From an uncultured Neglectibacter sp. (GTDB lineage Bacteria; Bacillota; Clostridia; Oscillospirales; Acutalibacteraceae): DNA of 62,453 nucleotides. Below, in pieces: positions 1 to 8,694 of this stretch. Location: positions 1-62,453 of the forward strand of contig CAJFSY010000010.1 in NCBI GenBank assembly GCA_904419785.1, written 5' to 3'. Both the position numbers and the translations under genes were made by a program. Each line of letters begins with the position of its first letter. Positions within the stretch are counted from its first letter, which is position 1. The notes beneath the pieces were generated by a model that saw nothing but the letters and a program-made list of their open reading frames with translations, had not been told where the DNA came from and did no database searches.

Positions 1-391
1 GAGTGTCAAGAAGGGCCAGCAGATCGGGAACATGGGCAACACAGGCAACAGCTACGGAAGCCACCTTCATTTTGAGGTGCGCAACACTTCTGACACATGT
101 ATCGACCCGGCGCCCTATCTCGCGGCGGATTTGCCGGGACTTAAAACAGAAACAGAAACGGAGGAAAAGGATATGACAGAAGCAGAAGCCAGAAAGATCG
201 CCCAGGATGAGATCGCCAAGTATTTTGCCGCCCTGGAAAAGAAGCCCGTGTCCGGGTGGGCGAAAGAAGCCGTGGACTATGTAAAGGCCCAAGGATATAT
301 GCTCGGTGACGCAGACGGTTCTTTCCGTCCTCAAAGCCCCATTACACGGGAGGAAGTAGCCGCCGTACTGAAAAACGCTTTTGACAAGTAA
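1..391 (+). CDS. Phage-type endolysin, C-terminal fragment (M23 peptidase end plus SLH-like domain)
   Basis: The reading frame is open from the first base (frame starting at base 2), so the gene begins upstream of the window. The first about 35 residues contain GNTGNSYGSHLHFEVRN, the end of an M23 (LytM) zinc endopeptidase domain; the H-x-H in SHLHFE supplies catalytic or zinc-binding histidines in this family. An acidic linker rich in Glu and Thr follows, then one SLH-like module (SGWAKEAVDYVKAQGY, then an ITREEVAAVL helix) that in other proteins binds cell wall. A wall-cutting domain plus a wall-binding module fits a prophage endolysin. A strong terminator follows at 408-437. No start, signal peptide or upstream holin can be assessed. 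Confidence 0.8.
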   Translation, partial: SVKKGQQIGNMGNTGNSYGSHLHFEVRNTSDTCIDPAPYLAADLPGLKTETETEEKDMTEAEARKIAQDEIAKYFAALEKKPVSGWAKEAVDYVKAQGYMLGDADGSFRPQSPITREEVAAVLKNAFDK

Positions 392-407
392 ACAACTTCA
401 AAATAAA

Positions 408-437
408 GGCCCCGGCGTAAAAACCGGGGCTTTTTTA
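408..437 (+). terminator. Rho-independent terminator after the endolysin
   Basis: A 7-bp GC stem (GCCCCGG at 409-415, CCGGGGC at 424-430) is followed by TTTTTT. It lies 17 bases after the endolysin stop. Confidence 0.85.
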
Positions 438-439
438 TG

Positions 440-790
440 GTCATTTTCGTGTTGTGTTTTGTGTTGTATCTAATTTTAAAAACCGCTAAATATATTTTTC
501 GGATATTAAAAATATTTTGGGATAATTAAAACATAAAAGCATAAAAAATGGCTTGAAACCTAGAAATTCAGGAATCAAGCCACTTCTTTAACTGGTATGA
601 GTGGTGATACAGAACTTTTTGAAAAGCCCAGTAATATCAAGGATTTGTGGGCATACGAACAGAGAATTATCTTGTATATCCCCTATCTTGGGGCGGCTGC
701 TTTGAATCAGCCGCCCTTTTCTTAACGCCCAAAATAAATGTGCCGATTAGGGTTGAAAAAGCGTATTTTTTCTTTCTGTATTGCTTGTTA
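440..790. other. Gene-poor junction with two hairpins
   Basis: No convincing gene is visible. The stretch is AT-rich, with a G/T-rich run at about 450-470, an imperfect palindrome with arms GGCTTGA and TCAAGCC at about 550-582, and a terminator-like hairpin GGGCGGCTG (691-699) / CAGCCGCCC (708-716) followed by TTTTCTT. It lies between the endolysin and the replication-initiator remnant, so it probably contains the boundary between two mobile elements, but no attachment repeat was identified. Confidence 0.5.
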
Positions 791-1285
791 GAAAGATGGT
801 GCAGGTGATTTATCATCCAGAGGGTTAAAGTGGCCCAGAAACGGCTTTTCCCCAAAAAGCAACACTTTTCTAAACCTCCGAAAAGAGGCATTGTTATGAT
901 GGCATTTTGTATGGAGAAGACCTAGAATATGCCAGCTATTATCGTTCGAGACTGCTTCCGTGACAGCAAGGATAAAATCGTGAATGTGAAATATTCATCT
1001 ACGAGATACTCTATTCCCCAGACACAAGCCAGCCATGTGAGGACTAGCCAAATACGGCCTGTCCAGATACGGAAAACCCGGATATGGATAACCCATGTCT
1101 GGAAAACCGGCCACAATTAAATAAAGATAAAAGAAATACGGATTTATTAAATACGGAAAGAATCAAATCCTATCCTATCAAGCTTCTGCAGATACCAGTT
1201 ATACCGGACGGGACTAGATGCGGGAAAGAGCCATAGAGAACTCATTTGAGGGAACATAGGGTATAACTATCTGTGTCTGGTCGAC
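790..1285 (+). pseudogene. Decayed RepA-like replication initiator remnant
   Basis: In frame 1 (from about 913) the sequence reads through several stops but keeps a recognisable C-terminal region: a Pro/Asp/Asn-rich run (CPDTENPDMDNPCLENRPQL, 1057-1116) followed by a Lys/Asn/Thr-rich stretch. A final R-E-L-I, then N-I-G-Y-N-Y-L segment at 1235-1276 is shifted into frame 2. From memory, this layout resembles the C-terminus of replication initiator A proteins of clostridial plasmids and integrative elements. At least three in-frame stops and one frameshift make it a pseudogene. It ends abruptly at the reversed DUF3848 fragment near 1280-1295. Its 5' limit is unclear; 790 is approximate. Confidence 0.45.
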
Positions 1286-1521
1286 CAGCTAGGGTAGCGG
1301 TACACATCAGCCAGCGGCGTGGGCGAATCCAGCAGGACCTGGGCCTGGGCGTCGGTCAGCTCCAATTCCTCCATCGCCATCACGATATCCTCCCGGACGG
1401 TGTACTCATAGGCATGGTTCAGAACCTCCGCCGGGGACTGGCTTTTCAACCAGTCCCGGTATTTGTCCTGCTCGGCGGCCATCTTCTCATAGAGGGCAGT
1501 ATTCAGATCGTTGGGTTTCAT
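1267..1521 (-). pseudogene. DUF3848-type protein, C-terminally truncated
   Basis: The start at 1521 is preceded by AGGAGGTG at good spacing. The 84-residue product has the DUF3848 N-terminal pattern: MKPNDLNTALYEKMAAEQ, then YRDWLKSQSPAEVLNHAYEY and a final ELTDAQAQVLLDSPTPLADV. After ADVYRY the family likeness stops and the frame ends in a few foreign residues, where the gene abuts the RepA remnant. DUF3848 genes are passengers of clostridial integrative elements, often near the giant helicase-methylase gene, which here lies on the same strand. Its function is unknown, and it is probably no longer intact. Confidence 0.65.
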
Positions 1522-1642
1522 GTTTTTATCGCACCTCCTGTTCGTTATACAAGAAAGAAACAATCTCCGTTTGGTTTGTCCGGTCTATCTGGTCTTGGTG
1601 TAGTAGATGGTTGATACTTCTCTGCCCGTGGTTGAATTGTTA

Positions 1643-1999
1643 ATGATTTTCAAGTACAATAAAACAAATAAACTGGAGTTTTTAGAGGAGATATTGGGAA
1701 TGGAACATGATATAAATTTAAACATTCATTATACTGCACCAAAAGAGGTTTGGGAAAAAATTGATACAGTATATTCGTCCATGCCATACTGGGCAGGAGA
1801 TAAAAATGGGCCGCGATGGATGGGGAAAGACATAGATTTATGGGCCTCCGTTGAACCAAGCGGAATACAGATTGCTGGAACAATGCCTAATGATATTTGG
1901 GAAGGATGGTATGCTTTATTAAAAAAGCGATTAACAGAAGTTTTAGGATATGAAATTGGCGAACCCGAAGAAGGTTATGATTTTAAGTATTTTGACTAA
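1643..1999 (+). CDS. Small acidic protein, possibly immunity-like
   Basis: This gene encodes 118 residues from the ATG at 1643; an upstream ATG at 1607 is in frame but lacks a better ribosome site. It is much richer in A and T than its neighbours and lies on the opposite strand to the flanking element genes, which suggests separate acquisition. The product is acidic and aromatic-rich, with segments MPYWAGDKNGPRWMGKDIDL, WASVEPSGIQIAGTMPNDIW and a final LGYEIGEPEEGYDF. That general character (small, acidic, soluble, Trp-rich, ending in an E/D-rich tail) is common in immunity proteins of contact-dependent or polymorphic toxins, but no toxin partner is visible. The functional suggestion is inference only. 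Confidence 0.55.
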   Translation: MIFKYNKTNKLEFLEEILGMEHDINLNIHYTAPKEVWEKIDTVYSSMPYWAGDKNGPRWMGKDIDLWASVEPSGIQIAGTMPNDIWEGWYALLKKRLTEVLGYEIGEPEEGYDFKYFD

Positions 2000-2051
2000 C
2001 TTCCCATTTAATGAGCAGTAGAAAGGACGGGCAACTTGCCCGTCCTTTTTC

Positions 2052-5000
2052 TTATCGTACCTCCTCGTGCTGCTTCGGTTTCTTTTCGGGGCTGCGTGGC
2101 GGCACCGGGCGTTTCAGGCTGTCCAGCACCGAGGGCCGTGCGCCTTTGGCAACCACGGTTTCCGGCTGGGCATGGCCCTTGCCATCAATGTTCAACAGCG
2201 TATCCAGCTCCACCAAACGGGCACTTTTGCTTTTCAGCTCATCCTCATAGGGGAACGGCTTGCCCACTTCCTCTTTGGCGGCCGCCTGCTGCTGATAAAG
2301 GTTCGACAGCTGGTTTTGCACCGCCTCAAGGTGCTGTGTCATTTGAGAAAGCGCATTGTCGATACGGGTGAGATTGCCGCGTGGGTCGGTGCCAAGGGTC
2401 GCCCGGTGGGTCATTTGGCCTTTCAGCAGGAGCGTATATTCCTGTTTCCAGGCTGAAAATTCCACGGACATGGTAAAGCCCCGGTAGGTGCCAATCTGCA
2501 CCGGATCGGAGCCTTTGACCTCCTTGCAGGCGTCCAGCAGGGCGGCACCGGCGTTCTCTTTGTCGGTCAGAATATCGCCCCGAATCTCCATCCCGGCAAA
2601 GCCGTCCTTCGGGTGGGGGTGGGCGGCCAGGGTCTCCTGGTCAGCCTCAAAGCCCTGGATATAGCCCTTGTTGGTTTCAATTTCCTGGGGGAAGTATTTG
2701 AGCAGCTGGTCCTCCAGACGGTACTGCTTGCTCTGGTGGTCGGCTTTCATCAGCTTCAGGCGGGCAACCTCTACATCCAAATCCATACGCTCCTTGATAC
2801 GGGGGTCTCCGGCGCACAGAGCCTTGATTTCGGCAAAGGAGAGGGCCGTTTCGTCCACATCATCGCAGGAACGCACGGGCCTTTTGCTGGTCATAATTTG
2901 CGAAATGAACTTCTGCTTATTTTCCACCGTCTGCCACAAATAGGCGTCAAAGGTTCCCTCAGTCACATAGCGGTACACATGGACCAGGGGATTTTGGTTG
3001 CCCTGGCGCTCGATACGGCCTTTGCGCTGGGCAAGATCTCCCGGCCGCCACGGGCAGTCCAGGTCATGGAGCGCCACAAGCCGGTCCTGCACATTGGTGC
3101 CAGCGCCCATCTTGGCGGTGCTGCCCAACAAAACTCGCACCTGCCCGGTACGGACTTTGGAAAACAGCTCTTTTTTCTGCACCTCCGTTTTGGCTTCATG
3201 GATAAAGGCAATCTGGTCGGCGGGCATTCCCTGGGCGATGAGCTTTTGGCGAATGTCCTCATAGATGGTAAAGGCAGGCTCGGCGTCCGGCAGCGGGATC
3301 GCTTCTTCCAGTGCGTGAAGTGTGGGGTTGTCCAGCGCCTTGGCAACCTTTTGAGAGGGTGCTGCCTGGGGTGTGGAAATATCGCAGAACACCAGCTGGG
3401 TCAGTTTGTCCGCCTCGCCGTCCCGCCAGATCTGCACGATATTGTTTACACACTGATTGACCTTGGTGCCGGGTTCATCCGGCAGCAGCTGGTTGATAAT
3501 GCGCTGGTCCAGGCCCAACTTGCGGCCATCGCCGGTGATCTTGAGCATATTGTCCTCAGATGGGTCAATCGTGCCGCTGTGTACCTTGGAGGCACGTTCG
3601 GAGAGGGCCTGCACCATTTCTTTCTGGTGTGCCGTAGGCTGGGCCACAATGTTGTGGTATTCCACCTCCGGCGTGGGAAGGTGGAGCTGGTCAGCGGTCT
3701 TGATGTCAGCAACTTCGCGGAACAAATTCATGAGTTCAGGCAAAATGAAAAACTTGCTGAATCTCGTTCTTGCCCGGTAGCCGGTGCCTTCCGGTGCCAG
3801 CTCCAGCGCCGTAACGGTTTCTCCGAAGCGGCTGGCCCAGCAATCAAAATGGGTCATGTTCAGCTCTTGCAACCGCTCATACTGGAGATACCGCTGCATG
3901 GTGTAAAGCTCGGTCATGGAGTTACTGACTGGGGTGCCGGTGGCGAAAATCACCCCACGGTTGCCGGTGATCTCGTCCATGTAGCGGCACTTGGCGAACA
4001 TATCGCTGGACTTTTGGGCGTCGCTGGTGGAGAGGCCCGCCACATTCCGCATTTTTGTGTATAAAAACAAATTTTTGAACGAATGTGCCTCGTCCACAAA
4101 CAGCCGATCCACGCCAAGCTGCTCGAAAGTTACCACATTATCTTTGCGGCCCTCGGCCTGGAGCTTTTCCAGTCGGGCCTCCAGGGATTTGCGGGTGCGT
4201 TCCAGCTGCTTGACCGTAAAACGTTCGCCGCCGCTGGCCTGTACCTCGGCAATGCCCTCGGTAATCTCGTCGATCTGCTCGTAAAGGAGCCGTTCCTGGC
4301 GCTCCCGGCTGATTGGGACTTTCTCAAATTGGCTATGCCCCATGATAATAGCGTCATAGTCACCAGTGGCAATCCGGGCGCAGAATTTCTTGCGGTTGTG
4401 GGTCTCAAAGTCCTTTTTAGTTGTGACCAAGATATTGGCGGAGGGATAGAGCCGCAGAAACTCCGACGCCCACTGCTCGGTCAGGTGGTTCGGCACCACA
4501 AAAAGGGATTTCTGGCACAAGCCCAGCCGCTTGGCCTCCATAGCGGCTGCCACCATTTCAAAGGTTTTGCCCGCGCCCACCTCATGGGCTAACAACGTGT
4601 TACCACCATAAAGAATGTGGGCGATGGCTCCCAGCTGGTGATCCCGCAGGGTGATGGCCGGATTCATACCGCCGAAGGTGATGTGGGACCCGTCGTATTC
4701 ACGGGGGCGGGTGGCGTTCATTTCTTCATTGTACTGGCGCACCAGCGTCTGGCGGCGCTCCGGGTCTTTCCAAATCCAGTCCTTGAACGCCTCCCGGATG
4801 GCCTGCTGCTTTTGAGCGGCCAAAGTGGTCTCTTTGGCGTTCAGCACTCGGCGTTCCTTGCCGTCCGCATCCTCTATGGTGTCATAGATACGGACATCCC
4901 GCAGGTTCAGACTGTCCTCCAAAATCTTGTAGGCGTTGGCGCGGTCAGTTCCATAGGTGGTATAGGCGGCCACATCATTACCCGACACAGAGTTTTTTCC

Positions 5001-5843
5001 TGTAATCTGCCATTCAGCGGTAAAGGACGAATAATTGACCTCGATATTGCGCTGAAGGTAAAACGGGGTGTCAAAAGTCTCATACATAAACTGCTGGATG
5101 TACTCTTTGGCGATCCAGGTAGCGCCCAGGCGCACCTCAATCTCCGAAGCGTCCAGGTCTTTGGGCTGAGCGGCGGTAAGAGCCTCCACATTGACAGTGA
5201 AGGAGGGGTCCTGCTGGGCTGCCCGCTGTGCCTGCCGCAGCTTACGACGTACATTACCGGACAGATATTCGTCGGCGGTCACATAATGGGGGGTGCCGTC
5301 TTTCTCCAACTGTCCCGGAACCCGGAAGATTACGCCTTGCAGCTCGGAGGCCAGCTCGTCGCTGGTCTTGCCGGTGAGTTGTTCCATATACTCCATGTCC
5401 ACACGGGCCTTTTCCGCGATGGATACGGCCAGGGCTTCGCTGGCGGTGTCCACAGAAGTTACCGCCTCATGGGGCTTGATGGTCCGTTTCATGAACATAT
5501 CCGCTTTGCGCTCCAGCTTGCCGTCCTCGTCAATCACTTCCAGGGCGCAGAGCAGATAGTAGCTGGAATCATCGGCAAAGGCCAGCCGGTTTGCCCGATC
5601 ATTGATAAGTCCATATTTTGCCGAAAAGCTGTCATAGAGGAGGTTGAGTTCAGTCTGTTTGTCTTGGATGGCGCTGTCCGGTGTAGCAGCATCCATTTGC
5701 AGGTCGATCAGCTCCTGGACGCAATTCCGCAGCCCCACCATGCCTTTGACACGGACTTTGGCGGTAGCGTTGAGATCGGGGCGCACCATACGGCTGTTTT
5801 CACGGAAGTACACATCGCCGTCCACCACGGTATAGGAGTACTC
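2052..5843 (-). pseudogene. Giant SNF2/DEAD-type helicase of an integrative element, N-terminally truncated
   Basis: About 1,263 residues remain of a much larger protein. Visible helicase motifs are a Walker A in AHEVGAGKTFEM, the DEAH box in VDEAHSFKN, motif III-like ATGTPVSNS, and C-terminal motifs GAGTNVQDR and QRKGRIERQGNQ. A coiled, charged C-terminus follows. Homologues on clostridial conjugative elements usually exceed 2,000 residues and carry a DNA-methylase-like N-terminal part. Here the frame starts at a TTG with no ribosome site, a stop lies two codons upstream (TAG at 5850-5852), and the adjacent sequence is a serine recombinase on the other strand. The N-terminal half was therefore lost by a deletion or rearrangement. 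The helicase core reads intact but is unlikely to be expressed normally. Confidence 0.85.
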
Positions 5844-5846
5844 CAA

Positions 5847-6761
5847 ATCCTACAAGAACAAAAAGAGGTTGGAGAATGACCGTGAGAATTGGGTCATCTT
5901 TAAGGACGTCCACGAGCCAATCATTGAACGGTCCGTATTTGAGCAGGTGCAGCAGAAGCGGGGCAAAATCCGTAAGCGCCGCACCAACGAAGGCGAGCAC
6001 AATATGTTCTCTGGTCTGCTGGTCTGTGCTGACTGCGGTAGCAATCTTCACTTCCATTTCAATCAGGGCAACCCAGAGATCGAATATTTCAACTGCTCCA
6101 ACTACAAGGGCAACCGTGGGAGTTGTACTTCCACCACTATGTCCGAGTGGATTTTCTGGAACAGGTGGTGCTTGGTGAAATCCGGCGCTTAACGAAGTTC
6201 GCCAGTCTCTATGAGGACGAATTTCTGAAAGCGGTGATCGGGCACTCCCAGCAAGCAGCGGAGATCGACCGCAAGTTGAAAGAGAAGGAATTGAAAGCCC
6301 TGCTTGCCCGTGACGAAGAACTGGACGGACTGTTTGAACGCATCTATGAGGACAATGTTTCTGGCAAGCTCTCCGACGACCGTTTTGCGAAAATGTCCAG
6401 ACGGTATGAGGACGAGCAAAAGGAGCTGGCGGAGAAAATCAAAAAGCTCCGCTCCGAAATCGAGAAGCAGAGCAGTCAGGCCATGACCACGGATATGTTC
6501 ATCTCTTTGGTACGAAAGTACACCCGCGCACGCAAGCTCACGCCCCGGATGCTCAATGAGTTAGTTGAGAAGATCGAGGTTTACCATGCGGAGAAAATTG
6601 ATGGTGTGTGGGAGCAGCGACTTCGCATCCATTATAACTGCGTGGGAGAAATCACAATCCCTAAAATGCTGCCCCTGCCCATCCCTGATGTGACCGTCAA
6701 TACCCAGAAGGGTGTGTTCGTCAACTACGCCCCAGCAGAAATCGCCGGACGAAAACAATAA
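5847..6761 (+). pseudogene. Large serine recombinase, C-terminal half, frameshifted
   Basis: Frame 1 from about 5847 gives SYKNKKRLEND, then the recombinase domain (WVIFKDVHEPIIERSVFEQV) and the zinc-ribbon motif CADCGSNL; the second cysteine pair follows near 6091-6126. After the tract around 6133-6138 the protein continues only in frame 3: HYVRVDFLEQVVLGEI, a long coiled coil and the usual C-terminal KIEVYHAEKIDG region. Adding one C between 6135 and 6136 restores ACC-CAC-TAT (T-H-Y), so a single-base deletion broke the gene. The catalytic serine domain, which should lie upstream, is absent because the sequence is joined directly to the truncated helicase. It is a remnant of the recombinase that moved this element and cannot be active. 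Confidence 0.85.
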
Positions 6762-6764
6762 AAA

Positions 6765-6809
6765 GACGAGTGTTCTTACAGCTTTTCAAATGCTATAAGA
6801 ACACTCGTC
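6765..6809. terminator. Perfect 14-bp inverted repeat; bidirectional terminator
   Basis: GACGAGTGTTCTTA (6765-6778) is exactly complementary to TAAGAACACTCGTC (6796-6809). On the minus strand it is followed by CTTTTTATT, so it can end the tRNA-Leu transcript; on the plus strand it follows the recombinase stop. Its outer end is one base from the tRNA CCA. Confidence 0.8.
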
Positions 6810-6810
6810 A

Positions 6811-6894
6811 TGGTGCGCGAGACGGGACTTGAACCCGTACGTCGAAGACACACGCACCTCAAACGTGCCTGTCTGCCAGTTCCAGCACTCGCGC
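6811..6894 (-). tRNA. tRNA-Leu (anticodon GAG)
   Basis: Read on the minus strand, the acceptor stem is GCGCGAG/CTCGCGC with encoded CCA (6811-6813 complement). The D-arm region TGGAACTGGCAGAC is typical of bacterial tRNA-Leu, the anticodon loop is TTGAGGT (anticodon GAG, decoding CTC/CTT), and the T arm is ACGGG-TTCAAGT-CCCGT. A short extra arm fits a class II tRNA. The 3' end faces the integrative-element remnant, a common integration context. Confidence 0.93.
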
Positions 6895-6964
6895 ATAACC
6901 AACGGTGCATATTATATCATTCACATCGCTGGTTGTCAAGAAAAGAATGGAATTCCTTTGAAAA

Positions 6965-7618
6965 TTATTTGCATAACGATAAGAACGTCTCAAAAATAGC
7001 ACGTCCATCCACAGTGTCTTGGCGGCGAAGGGCAAAGGACATTCTCTCGGGATGCCATTGCACACCCAAAATCCTCTTTTCAGGCCATTCTACCGCTTCG
7101 ATCACTCCGTCTTTCGCGGAACGCGCGGCTAAACGCAGTCCAGGAGCCAAACGTCCCAAAGCCTGGTGATGTGCGCTGTTTACGGAAAACTCCTTGCCAT
7201 AGAGTGGGAAAAGAAAGCTGTTTTCCTCGGCGATGACTCCATGTGTTTGATCGCCGGTGACCGGATCGTGTTTGTGTTCCGCGGCAGTGGGAATGTCTTG
7301 GATCAAATCTCCTCCCAAAGCCACGTTCAGCATTTGTACTCCCCGGCAAATCCCCAAAATAGGTTTGCCCCAGGCCAGAAAATCCGATACAAGTTGCAGT
7401 TCAGCGGCGTCACGCTGTAAGTCTGGTTCCTCGCTGCCGGCGCATTCCTGCCCATACCGCGCGGGAGAGATATCTCCTCCTCCGGGAAGCAGCAGTCCCG
7501 CGCAGTCTTTGGCCGGAGCAAGGTCCAAGCTGAAAATCCCCGTGGCCCCGCAGCCTTCCAGAGCATTGGCGTAATTGGCCATTTTTTCCTGGTCGCCATA
7601 TACGAATATTTTTATCAT
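6965..7618 (-). CDS. Class I glutamine amidotransferase-like hydrolase (peptidase C26)
   Basis: The 217-residue product has the C26 layout: an oxyanion-loop region LLLPGGGDISPARYG, the nucleophile elbow GICRGVQMLN (Cys in G-I-C-R-G), and the His/Glu pair in GVQWHPERM. Relatives hydrolyse gamma-glutamyl bonds, for example gamma-glutamyl-GABA in putrescine breakdown or folate polyglutamates. No polyamine genes are nearby, so the substrate is undefined. It is cytosolic, with no signal peptide. At 217 residues it is slightly short for the family (about 230-250) but all catalytic residues are present. It is a single gene, convergent with nothing and separated from the tRNA by about 70 bases. Confidence 0.85.
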   Translation of the reverse strand: MIKIFVYGDQEKMANYANALEGCGATGIFSLDLAPAKDCAGLLLPGGGDISPARYGQECAGSEEPDLQRDAAELQLVSDFLAWGKPILGICRGVQMLNVALGGDLIQDIPTAAEHKHDPVTGDQTHGVIAEENSFLFPLYGKEFSVNSAHHQALGRLAPGLRLAARSAKDGVIEAVEWPEKRILGVQWHPERMSFALRRQDTVDGRAIFETFLSLCK

Positions 7619-7770
7619 ACCTCATCCCCCTAAAATAGAATCAAACACGGATTTGTTTTTGATCAAATATAGTTGCGTGTTCTTATTTAAAGAAATCCCG
7701 CTGTCATTAACTATGCGCCTTTTGGGAAAAATAATCAAGATATTTTTTAGTTTTTAGGAGGTCGTTTGAA

Positions 7771-8517
7771 ATGGGGGAAAAGACATCATCAAAAGGGGCC
7801 GCCGGAATGGTGATTGCTTTGGGGATAGCGGTAGCATTGCTGTGTAATTGGGGAGGAAGCCTGGAGGGAGAGCGCCTAAAAACGGAGATTGTTCAAGAAA
7901 GCGCCTTGGCCAACGGGGTTCCCCAGCAAAACGCCTTTCAGGATTATAGCCAGCTTTCCGACCCCATGTTGGTTTTGGTCAACGAAGAAGTGCCGTTGCC
8001 GGAAAGCTGGGGTTTTTTGCCTTTTTTAGTAGATGACGAGGTAGTGGACCGGCGCATGGCCCAAGACCTTTTATCTATGGTACAGGCAGCAGAAAAGGAC
8101 GGGGTGTGGCTTTGGGTGGCCTCGGGCTATCGCAGCAGGGAGCGGCAGCAAGTTCTGCTAGACAATTTGATTCAGGAAAACCGGGAAGCAGGCATGGAGG
8201 AAGTGCAAGCTCGAAAGGACGCGTTGAAAACAGTGGCACTTCCCGGCCACAGTGAGCATGAGACAGGCTTGGTGGTGGACTTCAACGATGTAAGCCAACA
8301 GTTTGCCGATACGGAAGCGTACCGATGGCTGCAAGAGCATGGGCCGGAATTTGGTTTTGTCCAGCGGTACCGGGCAGAAAAATCTTCGGTTACCGGCGTG
8401 GAAGAGGAGAGCTGGCATTACCGTTATGTTGGAAAAGAAAACGCGCGGGAAATGGAACGCTTGGGCTTGTGCTTGGAAGAGTATGTCCTTTATCGGAAAT
8501 CACAGGGGGGACGCTAA
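7771..8517 (+). CDS. M15 D-alanyl-D-alanine carboxypeptidase (VanY/DacB-like), membrane-anchored
   Basis: The start at 7771 follows AGGAGGT at 7758-7764. Residues about 9-26 form a hydrophobic anchor or signal. The catalytic domain shows the M15B pattern: SGYRSRERQQVLLD, then the zinc ligands in PGHSEHETGLVVDF (S-x-H-x-x-x-x-x-x-x-D) and the final His in ESWHYRYVG. Such enzymes trim the terminal D-Ala of peptidoglycan stem peptides outside the membrane. There are no van genes nearby, so a housekeeping role is more likely than glycopeptide resistance. Confidence 0.88.
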   Translation: MGEKTSSKGAAGMVIALGIAVALLCNWGGSLEGERLKTEIVQESALANGVPQQNAFQDYSQLSDPMLVLVNEEVPLPESWGFLPFLVDDEVVDRRMAQDLLSMVQAAEKDGVWLWVASGYRSRERQQVLLDNLIQENREAGMEEVQARKDALKTVALPGHSEHETGLVVDFNDVSQQFADTEAYRWLQEHGPEFGFVQRYRAEKSSVTGVEEESWHYRYVGKENAREMERLGLCLEEYVLYRKSQGGR

Positions 8518-8547
8518 AAAGGCGGTGGATATTTTTGCTGCTTTTTA

Positions 8548-8577
8548 TTGCCAAAACCACCTTTTCTGCGCTATAAT
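8548..8577 (+). promoter_or_regulatory. Predicted sigma-A promoter for gltX
   Basis: TTGCCA (8548-8553), an 18-base spacer and TATAAT (8572-8577), 118 bases before the gltX start. The promoter overlaps a hairpin that could end the upstream carboxypeptidase transcript (GGCGGTGG at about 8521, CCACCTTTT at about 8557). Confidence 0.65.
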
Positions 8578-8694
8578 AATCTCCATTGAAAGATTGCGGC
8601 GTCCGGCGGTGTGCTTGTAGCTGGACCACAACCGCGCTATCGTGGAATAAAATCCTGCTTTCCGGTTTTGGAAGGCTGTAAGGAGAGGTAGAAT

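Noticed and set aside
597-725. 42-codon plus-strand frame beginning MSGDTELFEKPSN
   Set aside because: Its last codons are the arms of a terminator hairpin and it has no ribosome site; most likely chance or a gene remnant.
929-1120. 63-codon plus-strand frame in the RepA remnant
   Set aside because: It is an out-of-frame reading of the initiator remnant; the recognisable Pro/Asp/Asn-rich part is in another frame.
2613-4064. 483-codon plus-strand frame inside the helicase
   Set aside because: Antisense shadow of a coding region with clear helicase motifs.
7771-8517. Glycopeptide resistance VanY
   Set aside because: The fold fits, but there are no vanHAX or vanRS genes nearby; a housekeeping carboxypeptidase is more likely.
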